Shown here: positions 44,578 to 53,738 of the stretch, piece by piece
How positions within the stretch are numbered: the stretch's first letter is position 1
Layout of the letters: the number at the start of each line of letters is the position of its first letter
Source of the DNA: Asticcacaulis sp. YBE204
GTDB lineage: Bacteria; Pseudomonadota; Alphaproteobacteria; Caulobacterales; Caulobacteraceae
DNA length: 64,000 nt
Reading direction: 5' to 3'
Assembly: GCF_000495855.1 (NCBI RefSeq)
Contig: NZ_AWGF01000002.1
Location: 124,001-188,000, forward strand
Notes under the pieces: model-generated
Databases searched by the model: none
What the model was told of the DNA's origin: nothing
Seen by the model: only the letters and a program-made list of their open reading frames with translations
Position numbers and translations under genes: made by a program

Positions 44578-45879
44578 ATGGCTTCAACCAAACACCATTT
44601 CCGCGACGTCCTTATCGCCCTCAGACAGCCCGCCTCGTGGCTGTTGCTGGCGCTCGGGTTTTCGGCAGGCCTGCCGTTCCTGCTGACCGGGGCGACGATG
44701 GGCTTCTGGATGCGCGAGGAAGGTCTGAGCCTGACCGCCATTAGCTACATGTCGTGGGTCAGCCTGCTTTACGGGATGAAGGTTCTGTGGGCGCCTTATA
44801 TGGATAAGTGGCGTCTGCCCCTGCTCTACACATGGCTGGGTCAGCGCCGCTCGTTCATGCTGGTGTCGCAGGTCGCCATCGCGGCGGGCCTGATCGTCAT
44901 GGCCTCCATCGGCCCCAGGGGCGACCTGTTCGCCTTCACCATGGCCGCGCTGTTCGTCGCGTTTGCCTCGGCGTCGCAGGAAATCGCCATCGACGCATGG
45001 CGCGTCGAGCAGACCGCGACGCGAGCGGACGAAGCGCTCAACCCGACCTTCTACGCCTTCGGTTTCCGCATCGCCGTGCTGGTCAGCGGGACGTGGATAC
45101 TGATACCGGCGGAGCATATCGGCTGGCCGATGTCGTTCGCGATTCTGGCCGCGACCATGGCCGTCGGGGTCGTGGCGACATTGTTCGCCCATCGTTCAGA
45201 GGCCGAAATTGCGATCCAGCCCAAGCCTTACAGCTTCAAGACCCTGATCGCCGATCCGTTCAACAGTTTCTTTCAGCAGCACGGTAATTTGACGTGGCTA
45301 ATCCTGCTGGCGCTGGCCTTTTACCGCCTGCCCGACTACCTGATCGGGCCCATCGCCGGACCGCTCTACGAAGACACCGGCCTCAGCAATTCGACCATCG
45401 TCTATGTCCGCACCACGGTCGGTCTGGCGGCGTCGTTCGCGGGCGTGGCGCTGGGCGGGGCCTGCGTCCTGTGGCTCGGGATCGAGCGCTCGTTCTGGAT
45501 CGGTGCCCTCACCGGCCCGTTGTCGAATATCTGTTTCGCGCTGATGGCGGCCTATCCGGGCGACGTCGGCGTCTTCGGCGGCACCCTGATCGTCGACAAT
45601 ATCGCCAACGGCATCGCCGAAACGGCCTTCGTCGCCTTCATGACGCGGCTGGTGGTCAAGGAGTTTTCGCTGACCCACTACGCGCTGATGTATTCGGTCG
45701 CGGCCATGACCGGCAAGCTGCTGAAAGGCTTTTCAGGGCAGGTCGTCGATTCGATGATACCCGATCTGGGGCTGTTCGGCGCCTATCAGGCCTTCTTCAT
45801 AGGCACAGCGATCGCCGGGATTCCCGCATTGATTTTTTGCCTCATGCTGCGGCATCGTGGGCTATTCAAAAGCGCCTGA
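44578..45879 (+). CDS. AmpG-like MFS permease
   Basis: A 433-residue major-facilitator protein with about 12 hydrophobic segments. The opening PASWLLLALGFSAGLPFLLTGATMGFWMREEGLSLTAISYMSWV and VLWAPYMDKWRLPLL match AmpG, which brings anhydro-muropeptides from the periplasm into the cytosol for recycling and so affects AmpC beta-lactamase induction in some species. The C-terminal half (DNIANGIAETAFVAFMTRLVVKEFSLTHYALMYS) also matches. The start is placed directly against the palindromic repeat. Confidence 0.85.
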   Translation: MASTKHHFRDVLIALRQPASWLLLALGFSAGLPFLLTGATMGFWMREEGLSLTAISYMSWVSLLYGMKVLWAPYMDKWRLPLLYTWLGQRRSFMLVSQVAIAAGLIVMASIGPRGDLFAFTMAALFVAFASASQEIAIDAWRVEQTATRADEALNPTFYAFGFRIAVLVSGTWILIPAEHIGWPMSFAILAATMAVGVVATLFAHRSEAEIAIQPKPYSFKTLIADPFNSFFQQHGNLTWLILLALAFYRLPDYLIGPIAGPLYEDTGLSNSTIVYVRTTVGLAASFAGVALGGACVLWLGIERSFWIGALTGPLSNICFALMAAYPGDVGVFGGTLIVDNIANGIAETAFVAFMTRLVVKEFSLTHYALMYSVAAMTGKLLKGFSGQVVDSMIPDLGLFGAYQAFFIGTAIAGIPALIFCLMLRHRGLFKSA

Positions 45880-45930
45880 AACGGGTGTATCTTCGTTCGG
45901 TGCGTATTAAAAAGTATGCAGGGCCAAACG

Positions 45931-46341
45931 ATGAAAATCACCAATACCTTCATTATGATAGCCGAAGATTCTAAAACCCGTCAGGGCACCGTACCACTAC
46001 AAAAGGACGGCCCAAAGACGCTGGCGCGGATGCATTTCGATCTGCTGGATGCGCATCCTTACGAATACACGATCGACGATCTGAACTTCACGGTCCATGC
46101 GCTGAAAAACGGCATCGACCGCGACGATGTGGCGGCGCGCGACGCCTTCCTGTCGAAAGGACATCCGTGCATGCGGGCATCGCCCCTGACCAAGACCTAT
46201 GGCTTCGGCGCGCACTATAACCATGCGGGCAAGATCGCCATTTATCCCGCCGATTCCGTGGCCTATCACAAGTTCCTGAAAGACCCTGAGGTCAAGGTCG
46301 AGAAAGCCATGCGCAATAAGCGCGCGACCGAAGCCGCTTGA
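45931..46341 (+). CDS. DUF6157 family protein
   Basis: A 136-residue cytosolic protein of the DUF6157 type: NTFIMIAEDSKTRQGTVPLQK, YEYTIDDLNF.VHALK, AFLSKGHPCMRASPLTKTYGFGAHYNHAGKIAIYPADS. Function is unknown. An upstream in-frame ATG (45916) would add five residues. It follows the AmpG-like gene by about 50 bases. The 9-base repeat element begins right after its stop. Confidence 0.75.
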   Translation: MKITNTFIMIAEDSKTRQGTVPLQKDGPKTLARMHFDLLDAHPYEYTIDDLNFTVHALKNGIDRDDVAARDAFLSKGHPCMRASPLTKTYGFGAHYNHAGKIAIYPADSVAYHKFLKDPEVKVEKAMRNKRATEAA

Positions 46342-46342
46342 T

Positions 46343-46430
46343 TTGGAACCACAGATTACACAGATTTCACAGAATTAGGTAGGAAGGTGCGTTAAACGGG
46401 GCGAAGCGCTAATCTGTGAAATCTGTGGTT
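46343..46430. repeat. Inverted 9-base tandem repeat (CACAGATTN)
   Basis: Units CACAGATTA, CACAGATTT and CACAGAATT run 46348-46374, and two complementary units (AATCTGTG) lie 46409-46426. GGAACC and GGTTCC close the ends. The core holds GGGCGAAGCGC. It resembles a widespread CACAGATTACACAGATT-type repeat seen in many bacteria. Confidence 0.7.
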
Positions 46431-46433
46431 CCC

Positions 46434-47279
46434 CTACTTCAACATACAGGCCCGCACCCACGCCCTCGGCCAGTTCTGACGCAGTTTGGCGGCCAACTTC
46501 TCGGCATCCTCCCGCGTATCGCACAAAGCAAAACAGGTCGCGCCCGACCCCGACATGCGGGCAAATCGCGTTTCATCATACGCTTCAAGTGAGCGGAAAA
46601 CCTCACCGATGACCGAATGCAAGGCAATGGCGGGACTTTCAAGATCGTTACGAGTCGTACGTAAAAACGCGACGACATCCCCCGATATATCCGCGCCTAT
46701 CGGTTCAAACCGCCCTACGGCATCATAGGCTTTGAACACCGCAGGCGTCGAACACTCCACACCCGGATTGATCAGCACGGCCGCCAGCGACGGCACCTCG
46801 ACCGGCGTCAGCACCTCGCCGTAACCTTCGGCAATCGCGGATTTCGACCACAGACACATCACGCCATCGGCCCCGGTTTGCGCTGCCACGGCCTCCAGCG
46901 CCGCATCAGGCATATCCGGCGCATAGGCTTCGCGTAGCAAATGCAGCACCGCGCCTGCGTCGGCGCTACCGCCGCCAATTCCGGACGCCACCGGCAGGTT
47001 CTTGGTGAGGTGGATGTCATGCCGGTTGACCGTCACGCCCGCAGCGGCCTCGAACCGCCGCACGGCTTTCAGGATCAGATTGTCCTCGCCGGTACTGAGC
47101 CCCTCAGCGAAGGGCCCGTCGATGGTCAGCCGCCCCTGCCCCGGCGACAGGCTGACCTCGTCGCCATAATCTGCGAATACGACCAGACTGCGCAAGGGGT
47201 GATACCCCCGCACATCGGGGGCGGCGACGTGGAGGTACAGATTGACCTTGGCCGGGGCCAACCGGGATATTTTGGACAT
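46434..47279 (-). CDS. ispE: 4-diphosphocytidyl-2-C-methyl-D-erythritol kinase
   Basis: IspE phosphorylates CDP-methylerythritol in the non-mevalonate isoprenoid route, in the cytosol. The 281-residue GHMP kinase has the substrate motif APAKVNLYLHV, the ATP motif PVASGIGGGSADAGA, and a C-terminal MSGSGATCFALC motif. It begins 4 bases after the stop of the TPR protein gene, so the two are co-transcribed and coupled. Confidence 0.95.
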   Translation of the reverse strand: MSKISRLAPAKVNLYLHVAAPDVRGYHPLRSLVVFADYGDEVSLSPGQGRLTIDGPFAEGLSTGEDNLILKAVRRFEAAAGVTVNRHDIHLTKNLPVASGIGGGSADAGAVLHLLREAYAPDMPDAALEAVAAQTGADGVMCLWSKSAIAEGYGEVLTPVEVPSLAAVLINPGVECSTPAVFKAYDAVGRFEPIGADISGDVVAFLRTTRNDLESPAIALHSVIGEVFRSLEAYDETRFARMSGSGATCFALCDTREDAEKLAAKLRQNWPRAWVRACMLK

Positions 47280-47283
47280 CAGA

Positions 47284-49065
47284 CTATTTGGTTTTGATGA
47301 CCGGTTTCGCCACGGGCTTCGGCGTCGGTTTCACCGCATCGGCCTCGGCCAGCTTCTGCGCCTCAAGCTTGTCCGCCGCCGAAATCTTCGCGGTCACGCT
47401 GGCTTTTTGCTTGTCGTCGGCCTCGAGCGTCAGGACGCGCGCCCACTGGAATTTTGCCTCGATATCGCGGCCCATAGCCTTATAGACGTCGCCCAGATGC
47501 TCGTTGATTTCCGGATCGGCCGGTTGCAAGGCAATGGCGCGCTCGATCCACAACAGCGCCTGATCGTTATCGCCCTGCTTGAAATAGCCCCAGCCGAGCG
47601 AGTCCATGATCGCCCCTGAGCGCGGGCTCTTGTCGAGCGCCTTGCGCACCATGGCTACGCCTTCGGGCAGGTTCTCGTTGCGGTCGATCATGCCGTAGCC
47701 GAGCAGGTTTAACAGTTCCGGGCTGTCCGGTTGCAACTCCAGCCCCTTCTTCGCCGCGACCTTGGTCTTTTCCCAGTCGCCAGACGCCTGATGCAGCACG
47801 GCCAGCGTGAACCACGATTGCCACGTAAAGGCGCCGTCGCCGTATTGCGCGACATAATCGTCCATCAGCCTGATCGCCCCGGCGGTGTCGTCCTTTTCCC
47901 ACAGGATGCGGGCGCGCTCTACCGCGATGTCGGCGTCTTTCGGATTGGCGGCGTTGAGACGCGTGAAAATCTCGAACGCCCCGTCGAGGTCTTCGGCCTC
48001 CTTGAGGCTCCACGCCGCGCGTAGTTGCGCCTCCTGATAAAACGGCGAATCGGGCTCGATGGCCGCCCATTCTTCCTGCGCCGCCTGCGTGTCGCGCATG
48101 CGCACCAGCACCTGCCCGGCCAGAAGGTGCGACCGATCCTGGGTCGGCGTCGCGTCCGGCGTCTCCGGCGACGAAAACTGCGACAGGCGCAGGGTCGCCA
48201 GCGCCATTTCCGGCTGCTGCTCCGACGCATAGAGTGTCGCCGACAGGAACAGGCTGTCGGCCATAATCAGCCGCACGGTTGGTTTCTTCGGCTTGCGATA
48301 ACCCCTGGCATCGAGCGTCTCAAGCTGATGGCGGACCAGACGATCTTCCGACACGCTGAGGATATCCGTGTAGATCTTGCGCGCCTCGTCCTTGCGTCCC
48401 CGACGCTCCAAAAACGAAGCATAGTACGGCCCGAACAGGACATTGGCCGGTCCGGGCTGACAGATCAACTTATAGACCGACTCGGCGTCGGCATTGCGCC
48501 CCTTTAGTTCGAGCAGACGCGCCTGATTGGCGGCTTGCAGGAAGACGACCAGTCGATCGCGTTTGCTGGCCGATTCGGGGCTCAGTTCGGCGATCAGGCC
48601 GTTATCGATGGCCTTGTCCCACTGCTTCGCCTCGGCATAGATCAGCGGCTTGAGCAACAGCGTCGTTCGGTCATTGGCGTCCAGCTTCGCCGAGGCCTCA
48701 ATGGCTGTCACAGCGTCTTTTACCCGTCCCGTACGGACGAGATCGAGCGCCTTAACCTGAGCACCGAGATTGCGCGAAAAACGGCTGCCGGACTCAGGTA
48801 AATGCTTCGCGGCGAAGTCCATGTCACCGCCCAGTACCGCTGCCAGAAACGCCCGTTCGCGCAGACCGGCATTCGCCGGATCAGCGTCGGCGGCGGCCAT
48901 CAGCGCACGTGCCGCCGTTTCCGTGTCGCCCTGCGACGCGGCAAATTTCCCGATCAGATAGTCGCCGTAAGGGTTGTCGGTGAATCGCGTGTCGCGCGCC
49001 ACAGCGGGCGCAGCCAGACAGATCAAGGCGGCAACGGCGACGGCGGATTTCAAGGCAAGCTTCAT
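47284..49065 (-). CDS. Periplasmic TPR-repeat protein
   Basis: A 593-residue protein with a signal peptide (MKLALKSAVAVAALICLAAPAVA) and a long array of TPR-like helical pairs. GALFLLLGYGMIDRNENLPEGVAMVRKALDKSPRSGAIMDSLGWGYFKQGDNDQALLWIERAIALQPADPEINEHLGDVY-type text near the C-terminus is typical of this family in Alphaproteobacteria; an extended basic/proline tail follows. It probably acts as a scaffold or an envelope-assembly factor. The ATG at 49065 is chosen for the signal peptide. ispE follows directly. Confidence 0.8.
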   Translation of the reverse strand: MKLALKSAVAVAALICLAAPAVARDTRFTDNPYGDYLIGKFAASQGDTETAARALMAAADADPANAGLRERAFLAAVLGGDMDFAAKHLPESGSRFSRNLGAQVKALDLVRTGRVKDAVTAIEASAKLDANDRTTLLLKPLIYAEAKQWDKAIDNGLIAELSPESASKRDRLVVFLQAANQARLLELKGRNADAESVYKLICQPGPANVLFGPYYASFLERRGRKDEARKIYTDILSVSEDRLVRHQLETLDARGYRKPKKPTVRLIMADSLFLSATLYASEQQPEMALATLRLSQFSSPETPDATPTQDRSHLLAGQVLVRMRDTQAAQEEWAAIEPDSPFYQEAQLRAAWSLKEAEDLDGAFEIFTRLNAANPKDADIAVERARILWEKDDTAGAIRLMDDYVAQYGDGAFTWQSWFTLAVLHQASGDWEKTKVAAKKGLELQPDSPELLNLLGYGMIDRNENLPEGVAMVRKALDKSPRSGAIMDSLGWGYFKQGDNDQALLWIERAIALQPADPEINEHLGDVYKAMGRDIEAKFQWARVLTLEADDKQKASVTAKISAADKLEAQKLAEADAVKPTPKPVAKPVIKTK

Positions 49066-49132
49066 GGCACGGACTTTCGCAAACGAATGCCCAATCAACC
49101 CTTTAAAGGTGACCGGATCAAGTCCAAATCCG

Positions 49133-50803
49133 CTACATATTGGGATAGTTCGGGCCGCCACCGCCTTCGGGCGTCGTCCAGACGATATTCTGCGTCGGGT
49201 CCTTGATATCGCAGGTCTTGCAGTGGACGCAGTTCTGGGCGTTGATCTGGAAGCGCGGTTTGCCCGCGTCCTCGACGATCTCATAGACCCCGGCCGGGCA
49301 GTAGCGCTGCGCCGGTTCGGCGTATTTCGGCAGGTTGATGGCGATCGGCACCTCCGGGTCCTTGAGGCGCAGATGGACCGGCTGATCCTCTTCGTGATTG
49401 GTGTTCGAAATGAACACCGAGGACAGCTTGTCGAAACTCAGCTTGCCGTCGGGCTTGGGATAGGCGATCGGCTTGAAATCCGCTGCCGGTTTAAGCGACT
49501 GCGCATCTGACTTGCCGTGTTTCAACGTCCCCCAAGGCGACCAACCGCCGAACAAGCCCGTCGTCATCATCTCCACCCCGCCCAACAGCGTGCCGAGCGT
49601 CGTGCCGAATTTTGTCAGCAACGGCTTGACATTGCGCACGGCATACAGTTCGCGGGCGATGTTCGACTCTTTATAGGCGGCATCATAAGTTTCCAGCGTG
49701 ACAGGCGCATCGCCCGACGCAATCGCTGCATAGGCGCCATCCGCGGCCAGAATCGCCGATTTCATGGCGTTATGGCTACCCTTGATGCGCGGCACATTCA
49801 TGAAACCCGCCGAACAGCCGATCAGCACGCCGCCGGGGAAGCTCAGTTTCGGCACCGACTGATAACCGCCTTCGGTAATCGCCCGCGCGCCGTAGGACAC
49901 GCGCGTTCCGCCTTCCAGATGCTCGCGCACGACCGGATGCTGCTTGAAGCGCTGGAATTCGTCGAACGGCGACAGGTACGGGTTCTGATAGTTCAGGTGA
50001 ACGACGAAGCCGATGGCCACGAACTCATCGCCGAAGTGATAAAGGAACGACCCGCCACCCGTCTTGTCATCCAGCGGCCAGCCGAGCGTGTGCTGGACAT
50101 AACCCGGCTTGTGCTGCGCCTTGGGCACCTTCCACAATTCCTTGATACCAAGGCCGTATTTCTGATAATCGCTGTCCTTATCCAGGTCGTATTTGCGGAT
50201 AACCTGCTGCGACAGCGAGCCACGAACACCCTCAGCGAAAAAGGTGTATTTCGCGCGCAGTTCCAGACCCGGCTGATAGTCGCCCTTGGGCTCGCCTTCA
50301 CGATTGAGGCCGAACACGCCCGCCACGACTCCGACCACCGCGCCGTTATCGTCATACAGCACTTCGGAACACGCCATGCCGGGGTAGATTTCAACGCCCA
50401 AGGCCTCGGCCTGTTCGCCCAGCCAGCGCGTCAGATTGCCAAGCGAGGCGATATAGCAGCCGTGGTTCTTCATATAGGACGGCATGGGCAGGGCCGAGAT
50501 GTCGAGCGCGCCCTGCGGCCCCAGATAGATGAAACGATCCTCGGTCACAGCGGTTTCCAGCGGCGCCCCCAGCTCTTTCCAATTGGGGAACAGTTCCGAC
50601 AGGCCCGACGGATCGATCACTGCGCCCGACAATATATGGGCACCGATTTCCGAGCCCTTTTCGAGCAGGGCCACGGAGATATCACCGCCGTCGGCCTGCG
50701 CTTTTTGCTTGAGCCGGATCGCCGCCGATAGCCCCGCCGGTCCGCCGCCGACGATGACGACGTCGTATCCCATCGATTCGCGTTCAACTGCGGCGTCGGA
50801 CAT
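49133..50803 (-). CDS. Electron-transfer flavoprotein-ubiquinone oxidoreductase
   Basis: ETF-QO passes electrons from acyl-CoA and other dehydrogenases, via ETF, to ubiquinone at the inner membrane. The 556-residue protein has the FAD motif DVVIVGGGPAGLSAAIRLKQ (residues about 14-33), the LTRWLGEQAEALGVEIYPG region, and a C-terminal 4Fe-4S domain. The cluster cysteines are in CPAGVYE and NCVHCKTCDIKDPTQNI. It stands alone. AGAGAC lies before the ATG. Confidence 0.95.
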   Translation of the reverse strand: MSDAAVERESMGYDVVIVGGGPAGLSAAIRLKQKAQADGGDISVALLEKGSEIGAHILSGAVIDPSGLSELFPNWKELGAPLETAVTEDRFIYLGPQGALDISALPMPSYMKNHGCYIASLGNLTRWLGEQAEALGVEIYPGMACSEVLYDDNGAVVGVVAGVFGLNREGEPKGDYQPGLELRAKYTFFAEGVRGSLSQQVIRKYDLDKDSDYQKYGLGIKELWKVPKAQHKPGYVQHTLGWPLDDKTGGGSFLYHFGDEFVAIGFVVHLNYQNPYLSPFDEFQRFKQHPVVREHLEGGTRVSYGARAITEGGYQSVPKLSFPGGVLIGCSAGFMNVPRIKGSHNAMKSAILAADGAYAAIASGDAPVTLETYDAAYKESNIARELYAVRNVKPLLTKFGTTLGTLLGGVEMMTTGLFGGWSPWGTLKHGKSDAQSLKPAADFKPIAYPKPDGKLSFDKLSSVFISNTNHEEDQPVHLRLKDPEVPIAINLPKYAEPAQRYCPAGVYEIVEDAGKPRFQINAQNCVHCKTCDIKDPTQNIVWTTPEGGGGPNYPNM

Positions 50804-50946
50804 GTCTCTAAACCCTCGGTCGCCCCACTTGATCCAGAATGTCTGCTGCGGAGCGTTTAATTATGATGTTTGATCTTTTGGCACAGTTTCCGTAAAGACT
50901 GTAAAGACCTTCATCGGTTCTTTTTTCACAAAGTGTCCGCGCCGCC

Positions 50947-51774
50947 ATGCCGCCAAGCCCCCAACAGATTCGGGAGTGGGAAAGCTATCTCAGCTTTCTG
51001 AGCGACCATGAGCTGGAAGACACCTTCGAGCCAGAGCCTACTAACCGTCTTTTGGCGGAAAATAAATCGCGTTTTGCGGCAGGCCTGACTAATTCAGCGC
51101 CAGCAACGGTTACGCCCCTGCCCGTCAATATACGCGTTAATGCACTGAGGCCGGAAAATCTCAAAAATTTCAACCTCGATCAGGCCGTGGCCTTTGCCAG
51201 CGCGCTGGCGTCTCAGGCGCAAACCATAGACGCCCTTTATGCGGCGATCGATGGTTTTGCCGATGCGCCCCTGCGTTACGAAGGCGGCAAGGGCGTGATC
51301 CGTGGTCGCGGCGCTAATCAGGCTGACGTACTGATCATCGGTGAAGTGCCTGATGCAGATGAAGACGAGGCACTGGAAGCGTTCGCGGGTAAGCCCGGCC
51401 GTCTGGTCGATGCGGCGTTGAAGGCATTGAGTCTGACCGAGCGCGCCACCCTGCTACCCGGTCTGTTCTGGCGTCCGGCAGGCAGCCGTCCAGCGACCGA
51501 TGAAGACGTGGCCCTGACCGCGCCATTCATGACACGTCTGATCGAACTGAGCGCCCCGAAGACCGTGATCCTGCTTGGCGGCACCGCCATTCGCGTGACG
51601 CTGGGGACCAGCGACAGCGTTCAGAAATTGCGCGGCAAAGCGCAGGATATCGCCCTGCCCGGCGGCCACAAAGTGCCCGCCTACGCCACTTTCCCGGCGG
51701 CGTTTTTACTGACGCAATCCTTGGCAAAAAAGGCGTTCTGGGCCGATTTCCTCGCCGCGACGGCCCATCTCTAA
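50947..51774 (+). CDS. Uracil-DNA glycosylase-like protein lacking Fe-S cysteines
   Basis: This 275-residue protein follows the family 4/5 uracil-DNA glycosylase fold. It has a GEVPDADEDEALEAFAGKPGRLVDAAL segment (compare GEAPGxxED..G.PFVGRAGQLLD), a WRPAGSRPATDEDVALTAPFMTRLIELSAPKTVILLGGTA core and an ATFPAAFLLTQ region where active enzymes carry the HP motif. No cysteine occurs in the whole protein, so the usual 4Fe-4S cluster cannot form. It may be an inactive or altered DNA-binding descendant. The N-terminal 90 residues are unusual. Confidence 0.75.
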   Translation: MPPSPQQIREWESYLSFLSDHELEDTFEPEPTNRLLAENKSRFAAGLTNSAPATVTPLPVNIRVNALRPENLKNFNLDQAVAFASALASQAQTIDALYAAIDGFADAPLRYEGGKGVIRGRGANQADVLIIGEVPDADEDEALEAFAGKPGRLVDAALKALSLTERATLLPGLFWRPAGSRPATDEDVALTAPFMTRLIELSAPKTVILLGGTAIRVTLGTSDSVQKLRGKAQDIALPGGHKVPAYATFPAAFLLTQSLAKKAFWADFLAATAHL

Positions 51775-51974
51775 AGGCCGCTCACATAAGCGTGCAAGCC
51801 GTCAGACTTGCTTTTACATTAAGATTTGATTAGGCTTTCAATCGCATCCTTGATGGGCATCATGGCCTTACGTCATCTGGGGGATGCATCTAGTACATCG
51901 TGATTTCGCGCCGCGATTTTCCGGCCTGACGGTGGACACTCTACGACTCGGATCAACAACGACGGAGAGCCCCC

Positions 51975-53738
51975 TTGACCAGAGACGCGATGCGCGCCCG
52001 TACTTTCCGTGCCTTGATCACGACGGCCACCGCGCTGACCGGCCTTTGCGTGGGTTCCCCCCTCCTCGCCCAGACGGGCGATAAAACCGTCGACGCCATC
52101 CTCAATGCACCGCAGAACGCCTATAAGGGCGTGGTGCAACTGGTCGCCGCCGCTGACACCCCGAAAAAACCCGTCGCCTATACCAGCCTGAAGAAAGCCG
52201 CCCCCGCCAATCCGGCGCTGGAGTCCGGCCTGTCCCCATGGGACGCCCAACTTTATCAGGCGGCGTTCGACGCCATCGAAAAAGGTGATTTCGCCACCGC
52301 CGACGCCTCGATCGAAAAGATCACCGACAAGAGCCTGATGGGCTATGTCGAGTTCAACAAGCTCTTCCACGCCGGGTATACGGCCTCCTACGAAGAGCTG
52401 ATGAGCTGGCTGGAGCGCTATCCCGACCATCCTCAGGCCATGCGCGCCTGGAACCTCGCCAAGCGCAAGAAGCCCGACGGTGCCGAAGACCCGCCGTTTC
52501 CGAAGCTTGACGGCGCGCAGAAACTGTCCGGCGTCAGCTTCAATCAACCGCAAAAGTCCGAAGTCAAGGCCGCCACTGCCGGGCCCGACTCGGCCCTGAC
52601 GCCCAAATCGGCGCGCTCGGCCTATAATGACGGCAAGCTGGAACAGGCGATCAAGCTGGGCGTCCAGATCGGCGACCGCTGGGTCGCGGGCCTCGCCGCC
52701 TTCCGCCTCAAGCGCTACGACGAAGCACTGAAACACTTCGATTTCGTCGTCAACGACCCCAGCCAGAGCGCGTGGAGCCAATCCGGCGGCGCCTACTGGG
52801 CCGGTCGTATCGCCACCAAGCTGGGGCGCAAGGACGACGCCGACCTCTATTTCAAATTCGCGGCGTCCTACCCCTTTACCTTCTACGGTCTGCTGGCCGA
52901 ACAGCGTCTGGGCGTCGAACCCGCCGTCATGCGCGCGCAAAAAGGCCTGCCGCCGGTGTTTCAGGAAGGCACGCGCGGCAGTTATGCCGCCACGCTGAAC
53001 GCCGATTTCGACTGGGTTAAGGGCAATCCGCAAGCCCGCCGCGTCTCCATGCTGGTGCAACTGAACCGCAAGGGCGAGGCCAAGACCGAACTGCAAACCG
53101 CCATCCAGCGCTCGCCCGATCAGGATACGCGCAACAACTGGCTGGCGCTGGCCTCGGCGCACGACCTGTCGGTCAATCAGGTCAAGACCTCCGACCGCCT
53201 GTTCGACGCCTCAAACTACGCCATGCCGGATTTGGCCCCGACTGAAGGCTATAAGATCGACAAGGCCCTGCTCTATGCTTTCGCCAAAAAAGAGAGCAAG
53301 TTCAACGCGAAAGCCAAGAGCTATGCCGGGGCCTATGGCCTCTTGCAACTGATGCCGGCCACCGCCTATGTGGTGACCAAGGATTCCAGCTTGATGAGCA
53401 AGCCGGATCAGTTGCTCGACCCGGCGGTCAATCTTCAGGTCGGTCAGGATTACGTCCTGAAACTGTCGTCATCGGGGATTATCGACGGCGACCTGCTGCG
53501 CGTCGTGGCCGCCTATAATGCCGGTGAAAAGTGGGTGCAGGACGCGGTGCGCTCGGTCGGCGACGATGCCGATTCGCTGCTGGTCATGGAATCCATCCCT
53601 GTGGCCCAAACCCGGCAATATGTCGAAGAGGTCGTGGCCTCTTACTGGATCTATCGTCAACTGATGGGCAAACAGAGCAAGTCGCTGGCTCAGGCCGCGT
53701 CGGATTCAAAGATTATCGACGTGCTGGCGGATCACTAA
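51975..53738 (+). CDS. Soluble lytic murein transglycosylase (Slt70-like)
   Basis: A 587-residue periplasmic enzyme. Signal peptide, then a helical superhelix resembling the U-ring of Slt70, then an SLT domain from about residue 420. The catalytic glutamate is E440 in FAKKESKFNAKAKSYAGAYGLLQLMPATA, and the RVVAAYNAGEKWV motif follows. It cleaves glycan strands of peptidoglycan with formation of a 1,6-anhydro product, the substrate of an AmpG-like permease present earlier in the window. A TTG start (51975) fits GGAGAG better than the ATG at 51990. Confidence 0.9.
   Translation: MTRDAMRARTFRALITTATALTGLCVGSPLLAQTGDKTVDAILNAPQNAYKGVVQLVAAADTPKKPVAYTSLKKAAPANPALESGLSPWDAQLYQAAFDAIEKGDFATADASIEKITDKSLMGYVEFNKLFHAGYTASYEELMSWLERYPDHPQAMRAWNLAKRKKPDGAEDPPFPKLDGAQKLSGVSFNQPQKSEVKAATAGPDSALTPKSARSAYNDGKLEQAIKLGVQIGDRWVAGLAAFRLKRYDEALKHFDFVVNDPSQSAWSQSGGAYWAGRIATKLGRKDDADLYFKFAASYPFTFYGLLAEQRLGVEPAVMRAQKGLPPVFQEGTRGSYAATLNADFDWVKGNPQARRVSMLVQLNRKGEAKTELQTAIQRSPDQDTRNNWLALASAHDLSVNQVKTSDRLFDASNYAMPDLAPTEGYKIDKALLYAFAKKESKFNAKAKSYAGAYGLLQLMPATAYVVTKDSSLMSKPDQLLDPAVNLQVGQDYVLKLSSSGIIDGDLLRVVAAYNAGEKWVQDAVRSVGDDADSLLVMESIPVAQTRQYVEEVVASYWIYRQLMGKQSKSLAQAASDSKIIDVLADH

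Noticed and set aside
51873-53162. 429-codon minus-strand frame opposite the transglycosylase gene
   Set aside because: Shadow frame; the Slt70-like protein with its SLT motifs is on the plus strand.
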